In this document: piece by piece, positions 36,101 to 45,900 of the stretch | How the letters are laid out: each line of letters begins with the position of its first letter | Position numbering within the stretch: position 1 is the stretch's first letter | DNA from: Strongylocentrotus droebachiensis | Taxonomy: Eukaryota; Echinodermata; Echinoidea; Camarodonta; Strongylocentrotidae | DNA length: 64,000 nucleotides | Reading direction: 5' to 3' | Assembly (NCBI GenBank): GCA_035222895.1 | Contig: JAVYIG010009856.1 | Span: 1-64,000 of the forward strand | Position numbers and translations under genes: made by a program | The notes under the pieces: model-generated | Seen by the model: only the letters and a program-made list of their open reading frames with translations | Told to the model about the DNA's origin: nothing | Database searches by the model: none

Positions 36101-37984
36101 GATAGCAATTTGATTTGTTTCAAATCCAGGCAAGAGAAATGTTGTTGTTTGGAAGTTTCTGATGTACTTTGTGAAAATACTGATTTATTCCTCTCAGTGT
36201 GACAAGTATACAGCATATTAGGCTCTGCTCTGTGTGTCTTCGTACTGGCCAGAAGAAATACCCTGGGCCTTGGCAAATGCCAGTGATGGTAGTGTGTTGG
36301 AAACATCTGTCGATTAAGGCTACTTGAAGAAACAAGTCTGCATGTGCGTCTGGTGATATGTGTGGCATGCATACTGCTGTTTATCATCTGTACACATGAA
36401 CAAGAAATCCTTTTAGGTAGATCTTGGATAAACATCCGTCCTGGAGAGAGGGAGAGAGAGGGAGGGAAAGAGAGAGAGATTAACTGAGAGATAACAGTAC
36501 CATTCAGGGCCAAAGATGCCCCACCCACAGATCACGTAGAACTTTAGCTTACAATTAGCGCATGCGCAGATCGTTCAGCCGATCTCAGCCTAGCCTAGCC
36601 GACATGGGCCCTTCAGATTGGCTATCGCTGTTCTGTATTAACTCAATGCTATAAGATATTTGTACGAGGAGCAAGCTTGCGATTTTCGTTTTTTTTTTTT
36701 TATACCAATATTATTAAAGCTCAGTCAAACCCTCGCTCTTTTAATGAGTATTTCACTTGAGTTCAAGTTTAACTTAACTATTTTTAAAGTTTGAACAATT
36801 CTCATTTTCGTCATATTTAAAGTACAAAGTGGAAATTTGTTCTGAGATGTTCGTTGATTTTTCTATTTTATGTGTATGCAATGTCGTGTGTGCGTAAGTT
36901 ATGTGTGAAGTGCGTCAGCTGTTTAAAGAAGGAGGGGTCAAAATCTCTGTGGTGTGACGTAATATTACGTATTGACTTTGCCATTGAACTCAAGTTGCGC
37001 TCAAGTCAAGTAGGCCTAGCTCTCTCACTTAATTTACAAGCCACTCGAACGGATCAACATCTGCCAATTAGCAGTAGGGGCGCTGGTCCGAGAATAAGGA
37101 TCGTCTTCATAAACGAGGATCGTCTTCATAAACACAGACCCATGCGTCCTCAAAAATAAGGACCGTCTGCATTTTTGCAGACGTTTCATATTTTTGATCG
37201 GCACATTGGCGATGCAAAAAACGGATTCTGCAATGATTTTCTTGATGCATTTTACATTGACATTGTAGAGAGACTTTCACATTATAAGCAATAAATCCTT
37301 GGGAAGACGGACAACCCATAAAAGTAGACGGTGAACTAGGGTTATTTTCCCTCGGGGAATCCATTTTTGGCATCGCCAGCGGGCAGTTCTGTAACATGAA
37401 ACCCCCAGAGCACCGATGAAAAAAAACGTCCTCGAAAATGCAGACAACCCTTATTTTTGAGGACGCATTTTGTCCTCGTTTATGAGGATATCCTTGTTTA
37501 AGAGGACGATCCTCATTCTCAGACCAGCGCCCCTACTGATTTAATAGTGAGAGCGCGCGCGTAAACTCACTGTAGGCCCTACACTGCTCAATGTGAAAAG
37601 TTCTTCGTGCTCGAGTTGGGCTAAATCCCAAGAATTATGTAACATTTTTGCACACATCCTGCACTTCTTTAAAAAAATGGGTGAAAAACAAAAAGTATTG
37701 TTGAAGCATTTTGACGACCGCCCCTCTCCTCCCCTCTCCCCGCCCACGAAACTTGACGCGAATGTTAATATATGGGACTTCACAAAATAAAGGCAGTCTT
37801 TCTTTTCACTCTAAAAAACATCCAACATAAACAAAAGGTATCAAAATGGAAGTAATTTGTGGATAAAATCTTTTTTTTTTAAAATCTAAAGCATATATCG
37901 GTGGAATATCATATCAGGAATGAACGAAAATATACAAGAAAATGTTCTGGCCTTACCGCGGAGTAGCGCTATGGACGTCGCCAT
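30161..37984 (-). CDS. MTRF1L: mitochondrial peptide chain release factor 1-like, eight exons
   Basis: Exons in coding order: 37984-37957, 36440-35809, 35329-35194, 34292-34198, 33973-33790, 32981-32818, 31380-31263, 30522-30161. All junctions are GT-AG with consistent phases, giving 572 codons. Class I release factor features: an acidic helical N-domain (about 220-300); [29 protein letters not shown] [16 protein letters not shown], carrying a P-x-T stop-codon recognition tripeptide (PRT) without the loop insertion of MTRF1; and the peptidyl-tRNA hydrolysis motif GAGGQHVN. The C-end [18 protein letters not shown] is typical. The role is UAA/UAG recognition and peptide release on mitochondrial ribosomes. 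Exon 1 (MATSIALLR) plus the basic start of exon 2 is a plausible mitochondrial presequence. It is longer than usual for the family because exon 2 adds about 200 poorly conserved residues; translation could alternatively start at M in exon 2 (36435). Confidence 0.92.
30632..31000. repeat. 32/33-bp minisatellite in the MTRF1L-like last intron
   Basis: About eleven units of GACCAATGGCTCACTAGATC plus AGCAACCTACAA, with point variation (ACAAG/ACCAG, CTCACT/CTCAGT). The spacing is not that of a CRISPR array: the units are continuous, with no spacers. Confidence 0.95.
31668..31740 (-). repeat. tRNA-like SINE head remnant
   Basis: On the minus strand GTCGTGGTCTACCGGTAGTGG (A-box-like) is followed by GGGGTTCAAGACC (B-box-like). 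It is too short and degenerate for a tRNA gene. Confidence 0.4.
31845..32197 (+). repeat. dispersed repeat with internal direct duplication
   Basis: CCAAAATCTAATCAGATCGT occurs twice, about 150 bp apart, each followed by CTTCCTATGGTGATA. The segment ends in a small hairpin GATGCCTCCGGCACCACC / GGTGGCGGAGGCAT and a short A tail, so it resembles a retroposon 3' end. Confidence 0.6.
32220..32817 (-). repeat. tandem partial duplication including the 3' end of exon 6
   Basis: GGTGGAAATTGCAGAGCAATAT occurs at about 32294 and 32549, and ACAAGTCTTGCTCAAGG near 32470 and 32745. At 32640-32705 the last part of exon 6 with its splice donor (GAG|GTACAG) is repeated in decayed form. The copy lies downstream of the real exon in the intron. 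Confidence 0.8.
32985..33330 (-). repeat. degenerate tandem copies of the exon 6 acceptor region
   Basis: About five to six copies of a roughly 60-bp unit, GGTTACTCA…GCTCATGCTTAAAACCACCTAGGAAAA. The unit corresponds to the exon 6 start plus its polypyrimidine tract (CATGTCTTAAGCCACCTGG). Read on the minus strand, several units offer TTTTTCCTAGGTGG-like decoy acceptors upstream of the true one. Confidence 0.7.
33633..33771 (-). mobile_element. palindromic MITE family M1, copy a
   Basis: Bounded by GTTTCACAAAA and its inverse TTTTGTGAAAC, with GCTTATAACAGAAGC inside. It ends 18 bp from the splice donor of MTRF1L-like exon 5. Other copies are at 34341, 41968 and 62901. Confidence 0.75.
34341..34484 (+). 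mobile_element. palindromic MITE family M1, copy b
   Basis: GGGGCGTTTCACAAAACTTG … ATTTGTGAAACGTCCCC inverted ends enclose the family core ATAAGCTACTGAAATCCTTG. It lies in the intron just upstream of MTRF1L-like exon 4. Confidence 0.8.
34678..34850 (+). repeat. tRNA-derived SINE (Thr-like head)
   Basis: GATGGCTCAGTGGTAGAG (A box) and GGGTTCAAAACC (B box) are spaced as in a tRNA, with a CTTGTAA anticodon-loop-like word. The body that follows (AATCACAAGTCCCTCGG…) is not tRNA. No acceptor-stem pairing was seen, so it is a retroposon rather than a tRNA gene. Confidence 0.6.
34945..35100. repeat. dispersed repeat family R1, copy 2
   Basis: Shares CTGCACTAGTTT, AAGGTCACTGACAGGTGG and AGGCACCAACTAGGCA with 55386-55570, and part of this with 2053-2262. 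Confidence 0.65.
35345..35432 (-). repeat. partial tandem copy of MTRF1L-like exon 3 (5' part and acceptor)
   Basis: About 87 bp nearly identical to 35244-35329, including the TTAG acceptor and the RGDPMSDSK coding start. It breaks off into (AAAC)n before the exon's 3' half and lacks a donor. (AAAC)n runs flank both copies. Confidence 0.9.
36441..36490. repeat. CT-rich acceptor tract of MTRF1L-like exon 2
   Basis: A GA-rich plus strand (CT-rich on the minus) directly precedes the CCAG acceptor at 36443-36441 and serves as an unusually long polypyrimidine tract. It leaves an artefactual longer open frame upstream of M at 36435. Confidence 0.6.
37073..37537. mobile_element. 465-bp TIR element (MITE) in MTRF1L-like intron 1
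   Basis: Left AGTAGGGGCGCTGGTC and right GACCAGCGCCCCTACT are exact inverse ends. Further inside, GGATCGTCTTCATAAACGAG and its inverted relatives (CTCGTTTATGAGGAT) repeat. No transposase and no obvious target duplication. Confidence 0.8.
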
Positions 37985-38200
37985 GTTTTCACACGATCAC
38001 AACTCATCGAGATTGTTCTCAATTCTCGGATACAATAAACCCTACCTCAGCAGCAAACCAGATTGGCAAAAAGAGACACCGGTCTATTAATTTATATCGT
38101 TGTTTATACTGTATGTCATGTCCGCAATCTACCGGGCGTTGTGTAGCGAGCGAGATCTCCGGAGCTGAGCTGAGACAAGTGACATTCTAATATTTATTGT
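37960..38200. promoter_or_regulatory. probable MTRF1L-like promoter/5' UTR region
   Basis: More CpG-containing than its surroundings (for example CTACCGGGCGTTG and GAGCGAGATCTCCGGAGC) and immediately upstream of the first coding exon. No TATA box was identified. A plus-strand donor-like AAAG|GTAAGA near 38266 could indicate divergent transcription. Confidence 0.35.
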
Positions 38201-38267
38201 GAGAGAGCCTGAGAGAGGCATCCGTCTTTTGGGGCTAGAGTTTATTTCTTCTGTTTCAGATTTAAAG

Positions 38268-39989
38268 GTAAGACCCTCATGCCTTTGCCAAACAGTTGAA
38301 CTTGAAGTAATGTTGATAACGTTTTCTCGTGAAATAAACCACTGCCTGGAACTAGCCACTGCACTGGTCATCGAATGTACACACAGCTCAGTGACACACA
38401 CATTCGGCTGCATAGGCCTACGTACAAAGTGAATGAGCAGTGGCTTATTTTACGAGAATATCTATTTATGCCCACTATGGTTTCTTGAATCATACTTTGA
38501 AATTTAGAATTGGATTGGTATTGGTCGGAATGGTATTGAGTCGATATGTTGATGATTAGCCCAAATTTTCTGTCTCTTTCGTTTGTTAGCCTCTGATTTT
38601 GGGTAGGGTCGGACGCTCCTACTAGTAGGGAGGCCAATGCCCAAATCTAACTTTTTAATTACGAATTTGTTTAAAATAAAACAAAGATTAAAAGAAAGCA
38701 TTTACTTTCACTAAGAAAACTCACCCATCTGCCGACTCCAGAAGTTCCATAAAATAGGAGATATCCAGCTTTTAAGCACTCCCTTCCTTCTACGCCTTGG
38801 CCGTACGCAAGAGCCTTGAAACGATCAATTTCATGGTCCCAAAACTTACGTCGAGAATTAGACAGGCCCGAGGGAATAGGCGTGTCATTGACCGAACAAC
38901 AAGTTCAAAACTTCGCGCGAAAGTACATTCATCTTTCGGCTAGCCTTGAATCGGTCGCACACACCATGGAGTTAACTCCATGCACACACCGAACCACTTC
39001 AACCAGGCAAGCCGCAATACAGGCTGAAGTTGAAATCGAAGAATTCGAACCATCGATGCAATGTACGTACGACTACTACATCTACGAGTAAAAAAAGAAT
39101 GAAAGAACTAGATCTAATTCATTTATATTTACCTTAGAATGGTATTCCAATAACTTGATTTCCTCATGAGTATTCCTTATGATTTCAGTCGGAAATCTAC
39201 TGTACAATCAACAAGAATTAGAACGACCTCCATAATTATCCATGCAGCTGTACAGCTCACACTCGGAGCGCTACACACATGACACCACTACAATACATGT
39301 ATATCGCACGTACCATGTATAGTACAGCTGGGTCTCTCTTTCTCTTTCTCTCTCTCGATCTCTCTCTCTCTCTCTCAAGCTGTACGCGACAACTAACCAT
39401 GTATCATAATCACATCATCCAATCATATCTTTCCGTCCTAACTTCTCAATTGGAGTATAGACTGCTCACGTAGACATTTTTTTACTGAAATATCTTTTTT
39501 AAACATTTTTCATATATGACTTACTGTACGAGCTCGACACTCGAGTCTCGTGCAGTGAGAATAAGGTACTGTGTGTGAGACTACGTCAAATTTGTTTTGC
39601 GCGCGATGAGACCGGACCTCATACATATTCATATTATGATGTCGCAAGACTTCCATTTGGGGCTCGAACAATCATGTCTTTGTTCACAGTTTTGCTCCCC
39701 AATTTGAGATGGCTCTAGCTATGGGGCTCAAACCAACGCAAGATTGACAAAAACATCGTACTCTATCTACCTTCGTATGTACAGTTTGTAAAAATCTGCA
39801 ATTAAAAAGATATCATCCTTTTTCGTTATATTTTCTAGTTGTTAAAAGTGACATTTGAACACAACTGATATGTTAATCTCTATCAAAAGTTCTTTGATAT
39901 TAAATTGATTCCATATTTTTAGGCGCTACCTTCAGTCATTGAGAAGGATTTTAGTGAGCTAACCTCATCGCCCTCTAGGACCCTTCTAG
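38268..39989. other. intergenic, with one open stretch of uncertain meaning
   Basis: 38753-39091 is open on the plus strand (includes SWSQNLRRELDRPEGIG) and has a donor-like AAT|GTACGT at 39062. Its phase does not fit the next candidate exon and it has no domain. On the minus strand a short ATG…GGTGAGT stretch near 38749-38724 could equally be a first exon. CT microsatellite at 39335-39378. Nothing else recognised. Confidence 0.3.
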
Positions 39990-42900
39990 TTTCTCTTGTC
40001 CGTGCGTTATTTTCGTCTGCTAACAGAATTATTGGATCTAAAAACGTCAAAATCTGCAAGATCGTCAACAAAGGGTGAAAGACTGTTACAGATCCGTGAT
40101 TATAGGTATGTTATATATAATTTCAAAGGTTTTCCCTCTCTATTAAAATGTGTAAGTTTTACATCTCGTACAATTACGTCTAGTGTAGGCCTATGATGAG
40201 TATATGATTTTTTTCTTTCATTAAGTGTCTATTTTCTTGCTTGCTTTGCTCGCTAGCCAAATCAACAAGCAGGATAATCCCTGGTACATGTAGGTTGAAA
40301 ATAAAAGAAACGTCATCAATTATGAGTTTTTGCCCGCAGGGCTCTATCAGTAGATGATTTGTTATAAGTAAATCATCAACATAGTATTGCAAAACAGTGC
40401 ACTAAGTGTGACACACAATTGGATAATAGTGCAACAAAGCGATTGTAACGTACAGTAGGAGAGTGTAGCAACTAGAAATAAAGAGAAGAAGGGGAAAGGG
40501 GAAAGAAAAATGGAGGGAACAAAACAGAGAAAACAAGAAAAATTAGAGGGAGAAAGTGAGTGTAATGAAAGGAGAAAGTAAGAATCAAAGGAGCTATAGA
40601 AAATGTAAAAAGAGCATGGATGGGGGGGGGGGGGGGAGGGGGGGGGGGAGCTCGGAATAGAGAGAAAGAAAAAGGGAAAGAGAAAAGGAATGGGAGAAAA
40701 GAACATAAAGGGAAAAGGAAATGAAGGAAAGAAACAAAGAGACGGACAAATCAGGAAATGCGAAGAAAAAAAAAGGAAAGAAAAGGGAGACGGGAATGAA
40801 AAATAAGGAAGTGGGTAAAAGAGGTTAACAAAAAAAAGAGAGGGAAGAAAAAATGGAGAAAAAGGAGGGGACAAAAAGAAAGGCAGTGGATTTGATAATG
40901 CAAATATCAAGGGATTGATCATTACATGTTTTAGGAAAAGAGTGATATGATGACATAAATGGTACCCTGGGGTACCAAAACAAATTCGGCCATTTTGTTG
41001 AATTATTTATTTATTTTTTAAGGCTGTACCCTGGGTTACCAAAAAGTGGGAAATTATTTTTGTGTGATTTTTTCAACCTTCAATTGTGTCCAATGTTCTT
41101 GTAAAAAATCCTTTAAGTCCTGTATTTCTAAAATTCATTGTTGTTATGAGTAATTATTCTATTATTGATATCATTTCATGCTGTTATGATACACCCTGTA
41201 TTATTATTGTGGTATAATTAAAATTATTAATTATAAATGAAAGTTCTATTTTGTGTTATGATGCTATCTGTGTACAGCAGTCATGATAATCTCATGTGTT
41301 GTGAATAAACAAATTTTCCAATTGAATAATAAAAATGAAAATCACATTATGAAGTGGTATTATCTTTTTTTTTTTTTTTTTCGAAAGAGTATTATACAGG
41401 TACGTACGTGCAATAACATCAAGTTCTAAAATAGCCGCGGGTCCGGGACCGGACGCCGGAGCTAGCTAGCACTATAGTGTGCGATAGCCACCGTAGTGCG
41501 CTTGTGCACACCATGCATAGTATACACCATAGAGATACCACGGAACTATGTACACGCACTCCATACATTGTACTCGAGTGGACGCGAGATGGCGCTACAC
41601 AACGCGGTACCCCGGGGTACTACGGTACCCCGGGGTAACGCGTGGTGCATCATATTAGGAACTTGTAAAACAGGTGAATAAGAAAATTCAGACCCCTGTG
41701 ACATATTAACGAGCGATAATGGAAGGACATGTGTATTTTATGAAAATGGTTAAAAAATATACTGGTAGTTCAGTAAAGTATAAACGATAGTTTTCATTAA
41801 AAATATGTTTCAAAGTTGTTATGTGGTTAAATTCAATGAAAAGCAGTAGAGTTGGCAGGTACAGGTATGGATATCAAGTTCAAGTTTTCATATAAGACTT
41901 TATATTTGATTAGGTGCATGTACGTGTACAGTACATGTTCTAAATATCAACTTAAGTTCTGAGACCAATTTCACAAAACTTGTCATCAGTGACAAATGAC
42001 AGTTTTTGTTATAAGCTACTGAAATCCTTGCTTCTGATTGGTTATCAGCAGATTTGTCACTGATTTGTTGTCATTTGTCATTGAAAAATGACTGTGTGGA
42101 AGTGATCGGAAAAGATTGATCATGTTTCACATAAATATAATTATATACTGTGAGGTCTCAGAATCATCGCAGTGATGAGAAATTGGCCCAGTCTGGCTAA
42201 AAGTCACATGCACTGTAGTATATATGGGACTACACCAAAATGTGACATGGCATTGTGGTCTAAGCTTTATGTGCTGTACATGTACACTCCACACTCTTTA
42301 GCTCTTTACTTTACTTGTAAATATGAAGGCATTTGAAGAGCTAGCCTACAGCAACTTTCAGGATTGTAAGACGGTTTATCCGCATCGCGTGTTCACGAAC
42401 AAGGCTACATGGAGACAGTGTGGGTTATTACTCTGGGAGAAGCAGGTCATGAAATAATCACAACCGTAGCAACCATAGCGTGCCGAGGGGGTCATTGCAG
42501 GATGCAACGTCCCCTTGAGCCTATAATAAACAGCCAGGCCTCTCATAGCAGTTGAATATCAATTTCACCAGTGCCTTTGATAGGCATGTACATCTGCAAT
42601 GTTTTATCAGTGCTCAACAAATTTCAGGTTTGGATGGTAAGACGGGTTATCGGCATCGTGTGTAAATAAGGCTACATGGAGGCAGTGAGGGAAATTACAC
42701 AGGGAGAAAGAAGCTAGGTCATGAAATATTCACAACCATCGTGATTAATCTGAAAGAGCAACCATTCTCTTGAGGATATATGCAAGGATATCATGTACAC
42801 AATGAATGGAGAGTGTGAACGTGTACATAGGTTGCTGCTATGATGTATGGTGTCTCAGATGGGCAAACCAATACCTGTCTTGATTAGAATTTCAATTTCA

Positions 42901-45900
42901 AACTGATCTGGGCCCGTTGCATAAAACTTACCATTGATGGTAACTTTGCCATCATGGTAACAGGGCTCAACAGCCAATCGAAATCGAGGTTTCCATGGTA
43001 GTCTACAGAGGTGCCAACCAGTACAATTTAATGGTATTTAGTACGATAATAAGAGTGGAATACAATAATACGATATCACCTCTTAAAATACGATTTTTAT
43101 TTTTTAAAGTTTTTTTAAATACCCATAAAAACCACGGAATCGCATTAAAACATGAACAAGTTAACCCCCGCAGCCCCAACAAAAACTTTGCTTTACAATT
43201 TTCTTTTAAAATTTTAATGAAAGAGCAAACATTTTACTTGACTGTACGTACCAGTATCTACGGAAGCTTAAACGTGCAGCGCGAAGGCGAGTTGTTCAAC
43301 TCGCCAAGGCGCCTTGTTTCGGCAAAAAAGGCGAGAAGGCGACTTGTACAAACTCGCCAAGGCGCCTTGTTTAAGACGAGAAGACGAGAAGGCGACTCGT
43401 ACAAACTCGCCTAAGCGCCTTGTCTAAGACGAGAAGGCGAGAAGGCGACTTGTACAAACTCGCCAAGACGCCTTGTTTAAGACGAGAAGACGAGAAGGCG
43501 ACTTGTACAAACTCGCCAAGGCGCCTTGTTTAAGACAAGAAGGCGAGAAGGCGACTTGTACAAACTCGCCTAGGCGCTTTGTCTGATAAGAGAAGGCGAG
43601 AAGGTGACTTGTACAAACTCGCCTAGGCGCTTTGTCTTTGATGAAAAGGCGTCTAGGCGACTTGTGCAAACTCGCCAAGGCGCCTTGTTTTAGACGAGAA
43701 GGTGATAAGGCGACTTGTACAAACTCGCCTAGGCGCTTTGTCTTTGATGAGAAGGCGTCTAGGCGACTTGTACAAACTCGCCAAGGCGCCTTGTTTAAGA
43801 CGAGAAGGCGAGAAGGCGACTTGTACAAACTCGCCTAGGCGCTTTGTCTTTGATGAGAAGGCGTCTATAGGCGACTTGTACAAACTCGCCAAGACGCCTT
43901 GTCTTAGACGAGAAGGTAATAAGGCGACTTGTACAAACTCGCCTAGGCGCTTTGTCTTTGATGAGAAGGCGCCTAGGCGAGTTTGTATAAGTCGCCTTCT
44001 CGCTTTCTCGTCTTAGACAAGGCGCCTTGGCGAGTTTGTACAAGTCACCTTCTCGTCTTCTCGTCTTAGACAAGGCGCCTAGGCGAGTTTGTACAAGTCG
44101 CCTTCTCGCCTTCTCGCCTCAGACAAGGCGCCTTGGCAAGTTTGTATAAGTCGCCTTCTCGCTTTCTCGTCTTAGACAAGGCGCCTAGGCGAGTTTGTAC
44201 AAGTCACCTTCTCGCCTTCTCGTATCAGACAAGGCGCCTAGGCTCGTTTTTATAAGTCGCCTTCTCGCCTTCTCGTCTACGACAAGGCGCTTAGGTGAGT
44301 TTATACAAGTCGCCTTCTCGTCTTCTCGTCTTAGACAAGGCGCTTTGGCGAGTTTGTATAAGTCACCATCTCGTCTTCTCGTCTTAGACAAGGCGCCTAG
44401 GCGAGTTTGTATAAGTCACCATCTCGCCTTCTCGTCTTAGACAAGGCGCCTTGGCGAGTTTGTACAAGTCGCCTTCTCGCCTCCCCGTCTTAAGCAAGGC
44501 GCCTTGGCGTGTTTGTATAAGTCGCTTTCTCGCCATCTCGTCTTAAAAAGGGCGCCTTGGCGAGTTTGTACAAGTCGCCTTCTCGCCTTTTTTGCCGAAA
44601 CAAGGCGCCTTGGCGAGTTAAACAACTCGCCTTCGCGCTGCACGTTTAAGCTTCCGTAAGTATCACATTTTTCTGAAATTTTACTGGCCCGGGGCCAACC
44701 GGCCATTGGTAGTGTCGAGTTTTCGTGAAAATCTGATTTTTCTCTCCAAAATCTGATTTTTTAGGATACTCAGTCTGTTTTTTTGTGTCAAGAGGTTGGC
44801 ATCTCTGCTGTACTACATTATTTGCAGATTTTTACAAGAGCCATAGTGTGAATTCAGTGCATCATTTTATATGGAGTGGCTTATAGTCACTTGTGTGTGA
44901 ATCTTCAAGGTGATTTTGTGGCTGAAGCAAGAGCTTGGAACTAAAAAGAACTGAATTTGCAGTTAAAACAAGGTATATAGATGAACATATACAAAAAACT
45001 AATTACAGCAAAAATATGGTCTTTACGGTATGCATTTGCGCTGTGTTACGACATCAATATGATTTTAATAGGTGAAAGGAAGGCCGGTTGAAAAATACTA
45101 ATTTTGATGGTAAAATACAAATTTTGGAGGTGCTGAGTACTAATTTGTACTTCCAAAGGTTGGCAGCTCTGGGTCTACCATTGATGGCAAAGTTACTATC
45201 AATAGTGAGTTTTGTGCAAAGGGGCCGTGCACCCCAATGCTGGTTGCTTTCAATTCATTTTAAGAGATGTTAAAAGAAAATTCAACCACAATTAGTTTTA
45301 ATGCATCTTTCGATAGATGCATAAACAGTCTCAACAAGAGCGGATAGAAGTGGGTATATAAATATCGCAAAATTGTTTACTTTACTTGTATCAAAGAGAA
45401 CTGCTGAGCTAGCGCCATGAGCGTCCCTGGACGGTGTGTGCGCTATATAAGTTTACACTATTATTATTATTATTATTATTATTATTTGTTTTTTGTTTAT
45501 ACAACAAAACTCTTAGATCCTCGTTATTTATATAAAAAGAATTCATTTCAAGATTTGTTGGTGTCATTATGGCTGACAAATCCCAAGTTTAATAAGCTTT
45601 AGAAGCATGCACGTACAGATAATAGACGTTTTAAGCACAGTGCTAGGCAAGTATACTAGGCTCAGACACAATGTAAGTGCACTTTGTACATGTACATGTA
45701 CATGACGTACTACATGTTCATGTTCATTTGATTAGGATGTAGGAATGAGTTGTATAAAATAAAATAAATCATGAGTTCTGCTTGACATGAAAGTTTGCGA
45801 CGCATGACACAAAAAAAGCTTTTAAATATCCTCTTGAATGAAGCATCTATAGATTAATTTAATATAAGAAATTACTTTAATTGATGATTGTTCTATTTGT

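Larger units (their letters stand above)
42911..45226. mobile_element. palindromic MITE family M2 (copy 1), split by a 2.2-kb insertion
   Basis: The outer pieces GTTGCATAAAACTTACCATT … CATGGTAGT and CTACCATTGATGGCAAAGTT … TTTTGTGCAAAGGGGCC match the left and right halves of the intact copy at 63802-63940. Confidence 0.75.

Noticed and set aside
35749-36528. Start codon at 36528 for the release factor
   Set aside because: The segment between 36441 and 36528 is a CT-rich acceptor tract. The upstream exon at 37984-37957 joins in frame at 36440 and supplies a better start.
40362-40922. 186-codon minus-strand frame
   Set aside because: Phe/Ser/Pro-only product of a purine-rich tract.
43270-44706. 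Many overlapping open frames with repeated RREGDLYKLA / SRLLVLNKAP-type peptides
   Set aside because: They are translations of the foldback tandem units in several frames on both strands. Frame openness follows from the repeat, not from selection.
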